Assembly (NCBI GenBank): GCA_950106755.1
Contig: OX467082.1
Location: 124,001-188,000, forward strand
DNA length: 64,000 nt
Reading direction: 5' to 3'
DNA from: Climacium dendroides
Taxonomy: Eukaryota; Streptophyta; Bryopsida; Hypnales; Climaciaceae
Shown: positions 20,913 to 33,378 of the stretch, in pieces
Numbering within the stretch: the first letter of the stretch is position 1
Layout of the letters: every line of letters begins with the position of its first letter
Position numbers and translations under genes: made by a program
The notes under the pieces: generated by a model
What the model was told of the DNA's origin: nothing
What the model saw: only the letters and a program-made list of their open reading frames with translations
Databases searched by the model: none

Positions 20913-22789
20913 TAGAACAAGTTCACACTTCAGAACAACCATGAATTTATTAAGCATAAACTACACAATCCATAGGCAACACTACTGTGTTTTCTTTTCC
21001 TTGGACATGTCTGGTTTAGATATTTTTGTGGTTACCATTCAAAAGCCCTTGATACAACTTGTTGAAATGTTGGTTTTGTGTTTGATTTTGAGCAAACTCC
21101 AAGAAACTTAACCCAAACCCTAAGCATTTCAAAGGTTTGTTGAAAATTTTGTTAAATGAGGAAACACAAAGCTCTGTAATGAAAAATAGAATGATTAGTA
21201 CCAAAATAGAAAAATAGAAAAATGAAATGATTAACAATTGTCCATTCAAAAAAAAAATATCAAAGTTTTTGACCCATAAAAGTAGATTTATTAGCCCCTT
21301 AAATCTAATTGTCTCTACATGTACAATGCATGAGAATTTCTTTTGGCAAATTCAAGTTTAGAGCCATGTAGAATTGTACATCACAATACTTGCTTTTTAT
21401 GGGGTTTTGTACTTTGCATCGCTATGGGAATTAGGGTTTGGGTGGAAATTGGGGTTTGGAGTCCTATAAAGACAATCTGCAATGCTTAAAAAAAGGTTTT
21501 GGGAAAAAAATGCTTGTAGATTTTTGCCTTCAAAATTTTAAGCAACAACATTTCCTACAAATTTGTATTTATTCCCATGTAAGGCTCTTGTAAAATATCA
21601 TCAAATATATTTATCATTAAGTAAAAGATTTCATCAACAATTCAACTCAAAAAAATTGCAACTTTGCAAGGATTTCGTAAGAAACCAAATGATTCAAGCT
21701 TACATTTCAATTTCAATAAGGACATCTAAAAATTCTCACATTGTACAAACAACAATTACAATTTTTCACCTTGCTCTCATGGACACACAATTGTCATGTT
21801 ATCCCCTTAGGCATTCTAAAATCCAACTTTTTTCTTTAGATATGGAATCCATTTTCAACAAGATTTTAAAGCTTACTATATTTTCTACAAGATTATACTA
21901 AAAACAATTGATAATTAGTTTTTTTAATTCAATTGCATAGATCAATAGAGAACATTTATTTTGCACCTCTTTTCCATCCATAAATGGCTCAATGGCTTGT
22001 ACCAAAAACATGGCCTATGAAGACCTCAACAACATGGATTGCATTACCAAATTTTTGCATTACCATAATGCTATTAAAAAAAATCTCTATTCTAGAGCAT
22101 CCTTCATTATCAGGCACTTATTTAAACTTTTTCAATTTCAAAACTTCATACCTCACAAGAACAAATTTAGTATCATAAACAAATTCAATCAAGCTTCTAA
22201 CTTGTATGTGTGCACAAAATTGGAGCTCATAGCTTCTAATATTCACCCATACAAGCACTCATATCAATCATTGAGAGAATTTTTCCGTGGTCAAGGCAAA
22301 AGAAGAAGGTTTTACATAATCATTGCCTCAAGATAGTATTTTGTACATTGCATGACATTGCTCACAATATCATTTTGCAACATGTGTTAGTTAAAAAGGT
22401 AATATTTACAAAGATACTTAGAACCACTAAAAACATCATATGATCATTGTAAGAAATAGTTCCTTTTCCAATGGATATCAAATAAGAGTAAATAAGAGGA
22501 TTTAGGTGTCTGTAGAGTATCCACAATACTCCACAAGGTCTTCAGCCTTACTTATGCCCATTCCCCAAACAACATGACAAATTGAATGTTAGTGAGGATA
22601 CAGGATGTATTTTCAACCCAAACACACTAGTTATTGCCATCACACGAAAAATCCTAGATACAAAACTACACATAACAACAAAGCTTAAGCATATCAGAAC
22701 TTGAGAAGTAGTACAAGCAGAGTGTGACAATGCCATTATACACCCACAGAATCTAAAGCAACCAAAACACCACAAATGCAAGACATAAT
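20913..22789. other. Intergenic, AT-rich, no gene seen
   Basis: Contains an antisense trace of the family A right end near 21080-21115 ('caaactccaagaaactta', 'ccctaagcat'). Open frames at 21563-21901 and 21992-22336 (112 and 114 codons) have low-complexity composition and no motif. Confidence 0.35.
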
Positions 22790-22851
22790 AATGCTTCTGT
22801 ACACATTCTCTCTTGCATGCAACAATGCTTCTGTACACACTCTCTTGCATG
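22790..22851. repeat. 34-bp tandem duplication
   Basis: 'aatgcttctgtacaca' then 'ctctcttgcatg' occurs twice with a 34-bp period (22790 and 22824). Confidence 0.75.
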
Positions 22852-22905
22852 TCCAACACTATTTGATTCGAGTAAGTTGACCATGGCAATTCTCCCAAGT
22901 TGAAC

Positions 22906-23056
22906 ACTACTGTACAGCGATCCCAAAACTGGTTTGAGGTTTTTCGCCAAATGTTCATTTATGGAAGATTTTGAAAAAAATTTACATTGAGGACATGACA
23001 AATTTGTTAACAACTGAGCAAAATTTAGCCAGTTTTGGGATCACTGCTACTGTAGT
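22906..23056. repeat. 151-bp MITE, about 28-bp TIRs
   Basis: The left end ACTACTGTACAGCGATCCC and the right end, inverted, ACTACAGTAGCAGTGATCCC both continue into AAAACTGG. The internal 95 bp is unpaired. Short size, TIRs and no coding fit a MITE. Confidence 0.65.
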
Positions 23057-23370
23057 AAGCTTAACCTTTCTCAGCATGAAAAAACAAAAATACAAAAGCC
23101 AGACTCTCATGGGCTTCATTGGATGGCCAAGAGGCTTCTTGTATAGTACTTTTCATCTTTTTCCATAACATATCTGTTATACTGGGTGCAGCTTCATGGA
23201 GGTCAAAAGAGGCTACCTCAACAAAGCAAAGTTGATTATGTTGGGCTCATGAAACAAGTGCCATATTTTAATTTTGACTCCATAGCCATTCATTTCAATG
23301 TATCTCAATGGTGTATCTTTAGCTATCAGTATCCCCTCTAGTTCAAGTGCGTGATAATATAATTAGGCCC

Positions 23371-23815
23371 ATGCCCTGGTTGGTGGTCCTTAAAGCAGTG
23401 ACAGTCAACAGCTGGCATGCCAAGCTCTTTCCTAGCAATGACATCTCATGCATAAGCTATTATAGAGGCCTAGAGGAGACCATTCTACACAGGTTCATCA
23501 AATGTACCCCAAGTCAACAAGCCTAGAGCTTTTTCCTCATGGTGTTATAGTGTTATACCTCTTGCAAGCGGTGCCACAAGTGGAAAGGTGATGGCCAAGC
23601 TTCACTTGGAATGCCTGTAAGGCTCAAGCTTGCCAAGGAGACTTTCCAATGGTATGGCAATGTGGTCCCTACTACATGGAACTGTGATTTGGTTGTGCTC
23701 GTTGTGAAGAAATGCATGGGTGCATAATCAAGATGAATGGCCTCAAATGAAGCTTGAGAAACTGATCTGGGAGGCAGTCATTGACCATGGGAGTATGGTG
23801 TGGCATATGGCATAG
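23371..23815 (+). pseudogene. LINE C-terminal region with zf-RVT-like domain, dead copy
   Basis: Frame from 23371: ...NSWHAKLFPSNDISC ... ETILHRFIKC ... SQQA-stop-SFF, the C-x...E-T-I-x-H-x-F-x-x-C...W signature of the zf-RVT domain that follows reverse transcriptase in plant LINEs (one W codon is TAG). After a frame change, 23654-23815 reads MWSLLHGTVIW ... RNAWVHN ... WPQ-KLEKLIWEAV-DHG ... W ... stop, aligning with the LINE blocks at 13959 and 31280-31774. Stops and a frameshift show it is inactive. Confidence 0.75.
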
Positions 23816-23879
23816 TGCATGACAGCTATTTTGTGTGATGTGAAATGAAATAAGGTTATTAGAAATCAAGCACTACAGA

Positions 23880-24182
23880 AACCACCATATTTTATGCCAT
23901 CACTTCCTGCAACTCATAGTTTTCACCTACTTTGAGTTCTTTTTACATCAAGTAGGATGATGGGTTCTAGGATTTCTTTCACATGTCAATTTGGTGATAG
24001 GTACTTGGAAATGAAATCTGGAAAAGAAAAAGAAGGAAAAAAAGACACTTTATGCATTAAAGACATAGCTTGATAGTAATGATCAATTTATTAGCAAAGT
24101 GGTTGTCTCATCATGCACAAGTGTACAAAGGTACTCACCCTACAAAATGCAAACAGATAGATTTTTGTTATTGGCACAAATG
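23880..24182. other. Intergenic, nothing recognised
   Basis: Purine-rich stretch between the LINE remnant and the tandem array; no coding frame. Confidence 0.3.
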
Positions 24183-24800
24183 AAACCCAAATTATGACAT
24201 TGAAATCCCTATTTTGTAACAATAAAACCCTAAAACTCCAATAAAAAGACATGTGAAAATTTCAAGGACATGGTTTCAAAAACTAAAACCAAAACTTTCA
24301 ACAACATATATGGTCAAGTTCAGTTCATTCACAAAATTTTGAAACCCTGGGGAAAGATAGTTCACTACTACCAACTTTGATTCCCTCCAGAGGGTTGAAA
24401 AATTAGTTTTTTTCCAATAATTTTTTCCCAACATCACATCCATGTTAATAACATATGTGTCATATTTCAAGGCCAAAATATTTACAGAAAAAAAAAAAAA
24501 AAAAAAAAATCTGCCAACATGTGTAGCTATGAAGAAGATTTCACTACTACCAACTTTGCCACCCTCTCAAGGATTGAAAACTTTTTATTTTACGACTAAA
24601 TTTTTGTCATAAAATCAACTCTATGTCAATCATATATGTGCCAAAATTCAAGGCCAAAAGGTTCCAACAAGAAAAGATATTTGAAATCTACCAGCGCGTG
24701 TCATTGTAAGGGACAATTTCACTATTCTCAACTTTGATATCCATGTTGGTAGATTTTGGATAACTTTTATTTTGTGAAACTTTTTCCGATTTTAGTTAAC
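24183..24800. repeat. Tandem array, period 178-179 bp
   Basis: The block 'ttcactactaccaactttg' recurs at 24361, 24540 and (diverged) 24718, and 'caaggccaaaa' recurs at the matching offsets. A further diverged unit precedes 24361. About three units in total with a 22-A run at 24488-24509 inside the second. No coding potential. Confidence 0.72.
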
Positions 24801-25066
24801 TTGAAATTTGTAAATGAACTGTACCTGTCTATACATTAAAATAAAGTTATGTACACAAATGTTTCTTGCATAGTTCTACAATGACAAGTGTTTCAAGACT
24901 TCATTGCCAAATAAATTTGATGAAATATTATATACATCCCTTGAAATGTACTCTAAAATTTGTTGTAATGGATTTGTAGTGTAATTCTATATTTAAGGTT
25001 TACTACACACAAGCATCTTTTCCAAGGGCCTTCTATTGTATAAAATAAATTTTAATTTGCAATAAA

Positions 25067-25100
25067 CATATTCTTCTTCAAATTTTTGAAGAAGAATATG
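25067..25100. repeat. Perfect palindrome, 16-bp arms
   Basis: catattcttcttcaaa, two bases, then its exact reverse complement. Confidence 0.85.
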
Positions 25101-25309
25101 TAATTGTTTATAGTCAGAATCTAATCTTTGGTGTTAACTTCTAATGGGCCAAAGTGCCTTTTCAACAACAAAGATATGTTGAACAAGTATGTGTAACTAG
25201 AGGCTTTTTTTTTTTTCATTTTTTCATTTTTATTATTCTTCGAAATTTTCACACAATATGTTGAGAGGGAATATCTTTAAACTTTTCCATTTTCATAACT
25301 TTTCACTGC

Positions 25310-25760
25310 ACAATTAAAAAGATATTGCATGATATGTTTTTTTTTCCAATTTGGGGAGTTTTGGTAGATTTAAATTAATAAAATTTTATATGGATTCCAT
25401 ATGTTTATATGTAAATGAAAAGCTTTAAATCATTGTATTTTCATTGACAAGTTGAAAGTTATAAGGAGTTTTGGTTTGAAGATAGTAGTAAAATCTCTAT
25501 GCTAAAATAAAAGTTGATGTCTTTTATTTGACTCAATTTTTAATACTTTTGATGAAAACAAAATGTATTGGTTGTACATTGTTTATTTCAACATTACAAT
25601 AGAGGTTGGGATTTTTCAATTATATATGTAAACTTCTTAGCACATAGTATTTTCAATAGTTTTCTATTTTCTTCTACATACTATTATATGTCTATTTTCT
25701 TTGCTCTAGAAAAAACCTATTTAGTTACTTTCGACTTTCTTGCATATGTGATTTCTATAA
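25310..25760 (+). repeat. Family B fragment, copy B5
   Basis: Uninterrupted across the point where element E sits in B1: 'attttcattgacaagttg', 'agttataaggagttttg', 'tttattt', 'gtacattgtttattt'. It therefore serves as an in-window empty-site comparison for the E insertion. Confidence 0.6.
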
Positions 25761-25854
25761 TTTAGAATTGCTATTTGCTTATATATGAGTTGAGTGCTTA
25801 TTCTTTTGTATTCCACTTAAAATCCTATCATTTTGATATTTTTTCCAAGAGATG

Positions 25855-25960
25855 GTCAAGCAATTTGATGCATACATAAATAAGGCATACTGTCTTTTGA
25901 GTAGATAGTCAAGCAATTTGATGCTTACATAAGTAAGGCACACTGTCTTTTGAGTAGATA
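25855..25960. repeat. 53-bp tandem duplication
   Basis: Two adjacent units starting 'gtcaagcaatttgatgc' (25855, 25908) and ending 'tgtcttttgagtagata', with only about three differences. Confidence 0.85.
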
Positions 25961-27239
25961 GTAAGATTCATGCAATGCAATGTCCCATTACTTAGTCAAT
26001 TTGCACCATTGTGTCACTGTACATATTGTTTGGAGATGCATTGGAAGGATTAGGGTTTGGTCATTTATATCTTGATTTGTGGGGATTGATAGTGCATTTA
26101 CTTTGGATTGTGCTAGAATGCATGGATTGCTTGTAATGCTTTTGAAAATTTTAATGTTGAAATTTAATAATAGCTTTAAAAACATTATTTGGTTGTCTTT
26201 ATTATTTTGATTGTTAATGGTTTTGAATTTTCTTGTTTATATATTATTCAATGTTTTTACTTTGTTTCCAAATAATTTCAAAATACAAAATACAATAAAG
26301 CAAGAAGAAATATGAAATTGAAGACAAAGCTTTTAACTAGATATATTATGGATCTATTATAAAGATTTTTTTTCCTTTTCACTTATTGTTATTCAAGGAC
26401 ATTAATAAGAGGTACGAGATTAAAGACATTTTAATATGAGATTGCTGTCAAAATTGGACCAAGAATGAAGAGATATGAGAATTTATAAGAGATACAAAAT
26501 TGTTTTTAAAAGAGTTATGAGATTGAAGCCAAAATTGTTAAAAGAGGTATTCCAAATCTACTCTCACATGTTTTGTTCTCCTTGCACTGAAACCCTATTT
26601 TCATTTGTGTAAAAAAAAAGACTACTTTCATATAATTTTTAGAAGACATGATGTGGAGAAGGATATAAGTTGATTTAGGAGATCCCAAAGTCTATTTGAT
26701 GCACTCTAAACAATGCCACTAGGAGGTCAAATGTTGTTATAAAAAATTGTTAAAAGCAAGTGGAAGAGTGTTAAAACCTCACCCATTGTAAGATCACTAC
26801 CTCTAAAAGATTACACACATTACACATTTATACATAAATCCATCCAATCATTTTTTAGTCTCAAAGAATTCATTCGGAAGTAATTTACATGTATTTTTGA
26901 AAACATAAAATGTTTGCTTAAGACCAAAAAAATATTTGCTTTTTTCCAAATAAATCAAATTATAGATTTGTTTAAAAAAATTATCACACATGTTTTGAAA
27001 ATACATAAATCCATTGAAGTTGTGCAAATTATTCCCTTTGACTTTATATTTTAAAGTTTTATGTGACAAGTTTTTGAGATTTAACTTGTAAAAAGAAAAT
27101 TGGAAAACTACAAATTATTTTTATAATATTTTCACTATTATAAGTGAGAATTATAATCTATCTAACTATGAGTGTATTTTTGGAAGTAAAAGACAATCTA
27201 TCCAATTTGTTTTTTTTAGTATTTGCATTTTTTATAAGT
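25961..27239. other. AT-rich intergenic, no gene seen
   Basis: No domain-bearing frame. A 'tttcatttgtgt' followed by A's near 26600-26620 could be a LINE gamma tail trace, too short to call. Confidence 0.3.
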
Positions 27240-27795
27240 TCTTTATAAAGACTAGTTTTAGCCTCCAAGGTTCAATCTAACAAACAAATGATAGTGATTT
27301 TTTATTTTAAAGATTTTATGCAAAAGTACTTATTACAAACTTGACTTTCTATAGCATCAAGTGATCATGAAAGTGAGCCTCAAATACACTATATCCTATA
27401 ACAAAAATTCACATCCAAAATTGACTAAAAAAATTGTAGAGAAAATTTTTAAAAGTCATAAATTGATTTGAGTTTTACATGTAAATCCCTGTAACGTCAA
27501 GTTTTTGGGATAGCCAATTATTTAGATTTGGGTTATAGAAAGAGGACTAAAAACTCTAAATCACTTTTGCAATTTTGACATCCTTATTGTTAAACAATAA
27601 ATTTTTTTACTCCATTAGTAATATTCTTTTCCTATGATATGTATAGTTTGAGTTTACAAGGTTACAATTTATATTCAATTTATACAATTCACCTAAAAAT
27701 TAGCATTTTTCTGAATTTGGAACAAATTCTAAGAAGTTCAAAATAACCTTTGGGCATTTAGGGGTTAGAATCATTCTAAATGTAAAGAGCTATTT
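27240..27795 (+). repeat. Family A repeat, copy A2
   Basis: Runs in the same order as A1 from 'gactagttttagcctcc' through 'gactttctatagcat', 'attgtagag', 'tttgagtttac' to 'aaattctaagaagttc' and 'gggcatttaggggtta'. The right border is one base short of TTAA (TTAGAA). Confidence 0.62.
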
Positions 27796-30289
27796 CTTAA
27801 ATATTCATGTGATATTTGGTAAACCCTATTGATATTTCCTTCAAAATTAAATAATACTTTGATATAGTATGACCATAGGTTTTAATTCTTAGAGGGTGGA
27901 TTATAAGTCATGTAAGTTGTCCCTTTAAGTACACTATGGATGATTGACAAAAGAAAATCTAGAAACATTTATTGGAAGTCAATTTATTGAAGAATCCTTT
28001 CCATTCTTTTCACAAACTTCCTAAAATGAATAGTTGCACAAACTTCCGTTCTACATAGCAGGATTTTTTGCCATTTGTTAGATAAGAGATAACCCAAAGC
28101 ATCCTTTGTAGGTTCAAAAACAAGAGAATCCTAGCTATTTGAATTCTCAAACAAATTTTTTTTATACAAGATATTGCCAACATCTTTGGGTTGTTATTGA
28201 CCATTGAAAAATCATGCATGAAAAAAGCAATATCCAACATTGAAGTCACTTACTCCAACTTTCTCTACTAAATGTGCTATTCTAGTAGAAGTAATTCTTT
28301 ACCTTTCTATGAATAGAACAATGAAGAATATTCAATTTAGTGAATGAAATCATATCAAATATTTCATATCATTAAATAACTAAATGTACACATTGTAGAA
28401 TTGTTAGATCATAGTGCAAGTCCAAAGGAGTGGAGCAGAAAACAAATTGTAATCAAGAATTTGCAAGCAAGGCAACCGCAAGGTACTACCATGTACTGTG
28501 GAATTGTTTGAGCTCACTAAGATTGACATTACTAAAGTCACCTATTCTAGTTTGTTCTTCATTACTAAAAATAATTATATATCTCATTTTATTCTTTATT
28601 TATTTTTAATTGTTTATTATACAAACCCTAAATCTATGCACATTTATAACAAGATGGTTTGTTTTATTATTATAATAACTATAAATTTTGAAAATTTGAC
28701 TTAAATATCTAAAATGATTATTCAACTTTGAGGAAAATGAGAAATAATCAAATCAAATAGTTTTAATTTTTTAATATAGTTTAAAATCAAAGTTCTATTT
28801 TCATCATATAGGAATTAAACCTTATCTTCATAGTTTTTTTTGTCATTTCTATCTAGTACACATTGGAGGAAAAAAACATGTGTGTTGATACTTTAATATA
28901 AAGGCAGCCATGAAATTATCTCAATTTGAATTCAAGTCTTTGCAAATCACATAAATCATATCAACTTTGATTATTATTTACTACTTGATTATAATTAAGA
29001 ATTTATCAATAAATACATGGTATTTGAATTTTTTGATATACTTCATGACAATTGCAAATGGAAACTACAAAGAAATAAGTAGAAAAAATAGTTAAATATG
29101 GAACCTCTTAAATCCTAAAATTGAGAGCTACTTCAAGTGTAAACTTACTAAAAAATGTGGAATACACTATTGTAAATTATAAGACCATAAGTCTTATAAT
29201 CCTATCTTTCCTAAAGACTCTAATAGTTTTCAATGGAGAATGCATTCATGTATTTATTTTGCATACAGATGCAAATGTAAACTTAACTATATTTTACGTT
29301 TGATTCATTTTCTAATTTTAAAGTCTATTGTAGGCAATAAAAGATTCATAATTCAAATATAATTTGTAGAATGCATAAATTTCATTATCAATAATCAATG
29401 ATGAATTCTTATATTTTTCTTTTCAATGAACATTTAAAGTATTATACTTAAGAATTTAATTATTATATTATAAGATAAAAAATTTATAAAAAAGTTTTTT
29501 CAATAAAGTATATATTATTTGAACTATGGCATTATAAACAAGAGCATTTGAAAATGGATGGAGGAAAAATTATAAAACCCTTTAGTGTAAAGATTGCAAG
29601 ACAATTAGAATTAAAGGGATTTTTTTTTCTAAAACTTATAGTCTTAATTTTTTTTGGCATTCAATCATATAGATATTATTATTTTTTTCTACTTTTGATT
29701 TTTGATTTTGATTTTTAAATGTTTTGATTTAGTTGGTAAGGAAATCTAATTTTTTTTTTCTAAAACAAACATGTAATTCTTACTCACCAAAAAATATGAA
29801 ATAAAAAATTGTAGGTTAGAGGTTAAAAAAATGGCTAAAGTATTCATAATTTTGAGATGGTTGAAATGTGTTTAATCTATTGGTGACAGTGTGGTAGAAA
29901 GAGAATCCAATCTTCTAAATTTTACAATTCAACAAAAACAAATACAAAAATATACTAAACAAATTATTTTTTTTCCAATAAAAGACATAATTGTTTTAAA
30001 AATAAAACATCTATAGTTTTCATATAACAAATGTGGATGCAATGAATCAACACTTTATTGTATATAAACAAGACATGTAGGACCTTAGGAATTACTTGAA
30101 AGAAAATTGGATTAATTAAAGTTTAACAATGTAGATTATTTTGAAATAAAATGTTGATTACTTTACTTTCACTTTATTGATCCAAATGGAAGGAAACAAA
30201 TCATTCCATTTAGAAAAAAAATATAATCTAGAAGGAAAAAATTATTGGAATTTTTTTTTCAAATTTTATGTGGGTTTTGTAATGGAGTT
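27796..30289. other. Very AT-rich intergenic stretch, no gene seen
   Basis: About 2.5 kb of homopolymer-rich DNA. Open frames of 60-80 codons are short and biased. Nothing further recognised. Confidence 0.35.
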
Positions 30290-30447
30290 TCTTCTAGTTT
30301 TAGGTTACTAGGATACAACTTTTGCCTTTAGGTTTCAGTAAAAATAAAAATTATAGTTTTGGAAAGTTTTACCAAAAAATGAGCTCATAGTAGCCTATCC
30401 AAAATCCATTTTGCCCCTTGTAAAGACAATGGGGCTTTAGGAATTAA
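30290..30447. repeat. Element E right-end fragment ending at TTAA
   Basis: 'gtagcctatccaaaatcc', 'ttgtaaagacaatggggct' (less its last base) and 'ttaggaattaa' parallel 6765-6836. TTAA at 30444-30447. The left end is not recognised. Confidence 0.5.
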
Positions 30448-30926
30448 AAACATTCCCTATACAAAGGTAATGTTTAAAATTGTGAATCAATCAAAAAATG
30501 ATAAATCACGCATTTAGGTCATTATGGATTGACCCTTTTTTTCCATTTCTTTAAGAAAAACAAAGAGTAATCATTAATTGATTGATAAAGCAAATTAAAT
30601 CTTCTAAAAAAATGGATGAAAATTTTAATGGATGGATGAAAAGTTATTCATTCATTTAAAATTTGGCAATACCATCTGAAAATCTAATATCAAATACCAT
30701 TTTGTAATTTCATCCATCAAAAAGAAAATATATGCCAATTATTTTGTATACGCACACTATTGAAAGAAAGAGAGAGAGAATTAATAAAATTCTAAATACA
30801 TTGTTAATTTTAATATGTTCAAAGCATTCAATTTTGGCATTTACAATACTTAAAAATCAAATAAAACAAAGTTGGACTTTTTATTTAGTAGTTTGTTTTT
30901 GTTTTGACACAAATGAAATGAGATTT

Positions 30927-31774
30927 TTTTTTCTTTGTTTTTGTTTTTTGTTTTATTTTTGTTTTGTTTTTTTCAACACATGGACAATTTCCATTGACAG
31001 GGGAAAAAGCACTCAGCACCAAAGGAACAACCCTTGGCGGAAATTTTTAAGTTTTCTACAGCCTTTTTCTTGTTCTCCTTTTTTTCTTTCTTTCTTTAGA
31101 GAGAGATTCATCAAATCTAATGTGAACCAAGGAAGCCCAGCCACAAAGGTGACCAGGCACTCAAGCCCAGGAAGCAACCTGCCGGCTGACTAACAAGAAT
31201 GGACACCCCCTGAGAACCAAACCCCAAAGCGAAACAGTTGAAACCAAAGCATAGGTAAGTCCCCAGGATCCTCATCAAATTAGTTGAATGCACCCATCTT
31301 GAGACAAGCCAAGTTCCAGATAATTCAAAGATGAATTATCTCTTCGAAAAAATCAAATTGCAACCAGACATTGTCGAATTGTTGGAAGAAGGTCTCTTCT
31401 TTGTCAAGATATAGGCTACAGAGATTTGTGGTTCTGAACCATGTCACTCGTGCATGATCCACAAATGCATCCCATAAAACTTGCCTGAGTTTCTTATGAG
31501 GCCAGGGATCATGATTAAAATAGATCGCGTTGCAATCCAACCATGGTGTCCAAATTATGGATCCTTGGAAGAGGGACCACATTGAATTCTTCTCAGCAAT
31601 TTGGACCCCGAGATGCATTGCTGCCATCTTAGTGAAGGCCAATGTCCCGCAATGGGAGGAATTTGTAGCGCTCTGCATAACATTGTCAAAGCAAAATTCC
31701 ATGCTTGTCTGGTCTTCTTGCAATGGTGAAATCAGTGCAATATTGATTCTTCGGTTCCAGATTGGCAGCTCATA
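30927..31774 (-). mobile_element. 848-bp 5'-truncated LINE (type beta) with 16-bp target duplication
   Basis: Exact direct repeats aaatgaaatgagattt at 30911-30926 and 31775-31790. The minus strand reads WNRRINIALISPL ... MWSLFQGSIIW ... NAIYFNHDPWPHKKL ... LWDAFVDHARVTWFRT ... FFQQFDNVW and, after a frame change, IIWNLACLKMGAFN-stop (stop at 31280). This matches the C-terminal block of the other LINE copies. The 3' UTR carries the beta 3' signature and a T-run. Its target is itself the end of another LINE (gamma). Confidence 0.85.
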
Positions 31775-31905
31775 AAATGAAATGAGATTTCGCCCTAAAC
31801 ATAAAGTACATAAGCACCAACCACAAGTGGCCTGGCCTGGCCTGACAACCCAGATTGCAAGACAACAAGACCAGACCACAAGAAACAAGAAATGAGTAGT
31901 AGGGG
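31775..31905 (-). mobile_element. Gamma LINE tail that received the 30927-31774 insertion
   Basis: With the insert removed, 'ttttgacacaaatgaaatg' joins 'cgccctaaacataaag' and 'agtggcctggcc', similar to the antisense gamma tail at 42167-42240 ('gacacaaatggaaagcgaat', 'aggtggcctgg'). The left remnant is 30898-30926. Confidence 0.55.
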
Positions 31906-32023
31906 AACACTATGGAATGTTGTTTGCACAAGGCTGATTTGGGGCTAATAATATTAAGCTGATAGATTCTGGCAATTAATTTCTATAAATCCCGGGTGTA
32001 GGATCCAAAAACACAAGCAGCAA

Positions 32024-32223
32024 GACGTGGAGCGTGGAGCACTGGCCAGCCAAGAGGGGCTTCGCCCCTGTGCGCGTTTTCCCTTCCTCCCCCCTCCCTA
32101 TCTTTGTTGTCTATGGTCCCTGTGTGTGTTTTGTGTGTTTCTGCCACGGCCACTTGAGACTAGTAGCCTTGTACTTTTTACCCTTGCAATGAAATTCTTT
32201 TCATTTGTGTCAAAAAAAACCAA
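32024..32223 (+). mobile_element. 200-bp LINE/SINE-like insertion (type gamma) with 17-bp target duplication
   Basis: Exact direct repeats aaaaacacaagcagcaa at 32007-32023 and 32224-32240. GC-rich body, then 'acccttgcaatgaaattc' and 'ttttcatttgtgtc' plus A's. One of the youngest-looking insertions in the window. No functional frame. Confidence 0.82.
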
Positions 32224-32240
32224 AAAAACACAAGCAGCAA

Positions 32241-33354
32241 AATGGAACTTTGTGGGTGCATGGCTGTAGTGGCCACGGCAAATTGACCCTCTTATTGCCT
32301 CATCTTTGGATGGATGGAGACACGGGCATTTTCTATCTCAACATGCTCCCTGACCTGCTTCCCTCCAACTACTACTATCCTCTCTTCCAACTTGCTCCAC
32401 TCCTCATGGTCACCTGATTGAAGAATTTTGCCACACCTGAAAGGTCTATTACCACAGTTTGTTCCAAATCATCATGTATTGTTGATCAAAAGTTCTTCAA
32501 GTTTAATGGGCATTGCAAACATACATTGTCTAGCTACTGTAGTGCAAGCCCAACCGAAACATCAACAATTCAGCACATGGTGAACAACTGAAGCATCAAG
32601 ATATGAAGACAAACAGAGTTTGTAAGTGCTCCTCAAACAATAGTGGAAACAAAAAACTTGACTTTGAGGTCATAGAGGCCATTGATCAAACTGGTTGTAA
32701 AGAAGCACTCACGAAACACTAGATCAATTAGATATTTGTGTAAGTTTTGAAGCTAATTGACTTATTGGAGAATATTAGAGAAGAGCAAGAGCACCATTTG
32801 GTCGGTCTTTGGTTGAGTTGCTTGGTGAAATAAACATACTTAGTTGAAATAACTCTAAATTTTGGTATCAGTGGGTTTTCATCTTGTCTTTGTTAAATCA
32901 CTTGCACTTCAAATAAATGTATCATATACAACCCTTACAATCAAATGTGTTCAAATTGAAAATATTGTAGTAAAAATAATTGTTTTGTTTGCTAAATATA
33001 AATTTGAAGGATTTGTATTTATTGTGTATTATAACAACTATGTTCAAATCTATTCAAAAGACATGCAATCTAAGGACTCAAATTGCAACCCATACATCAT
33101 CTATGATTATAATTGGTATCTCAAATCTTTGCTTCCAAAGGAATCTTCAATTCCATTTCAAATAAAATTATCTATATTTTATTTTTTAAATAGGGTGCAC
33201 AATTGTGCCAATTGCTAGGACAAAATCGACTAAATTCACTATAAGGTTCCAAATTATCTTCACTCCAATGTATTCTAAAGGGCTAATAGTTGCATTCCAA
33301 CCTTTCTAGGAAGATGGCTAGTTGTCTACCCTATGCTTGGGGCAAATTTGTTAA
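32241..33354. other. Intergenic, no gene seen
   Basis: A 118-codon plus frame at 32862-33218 is Ile/Tyr/Asn-rich and follows AT-rich composition; no family recognised. Confidence 0.3.
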
Positions 33355-33378
33355 AAAATAATAAATAAATAAATAAAT
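33355..33378. repeat. (TAAA)n microsatellite
   Basis: Five to six TAAA units. Confidence 0.8.
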
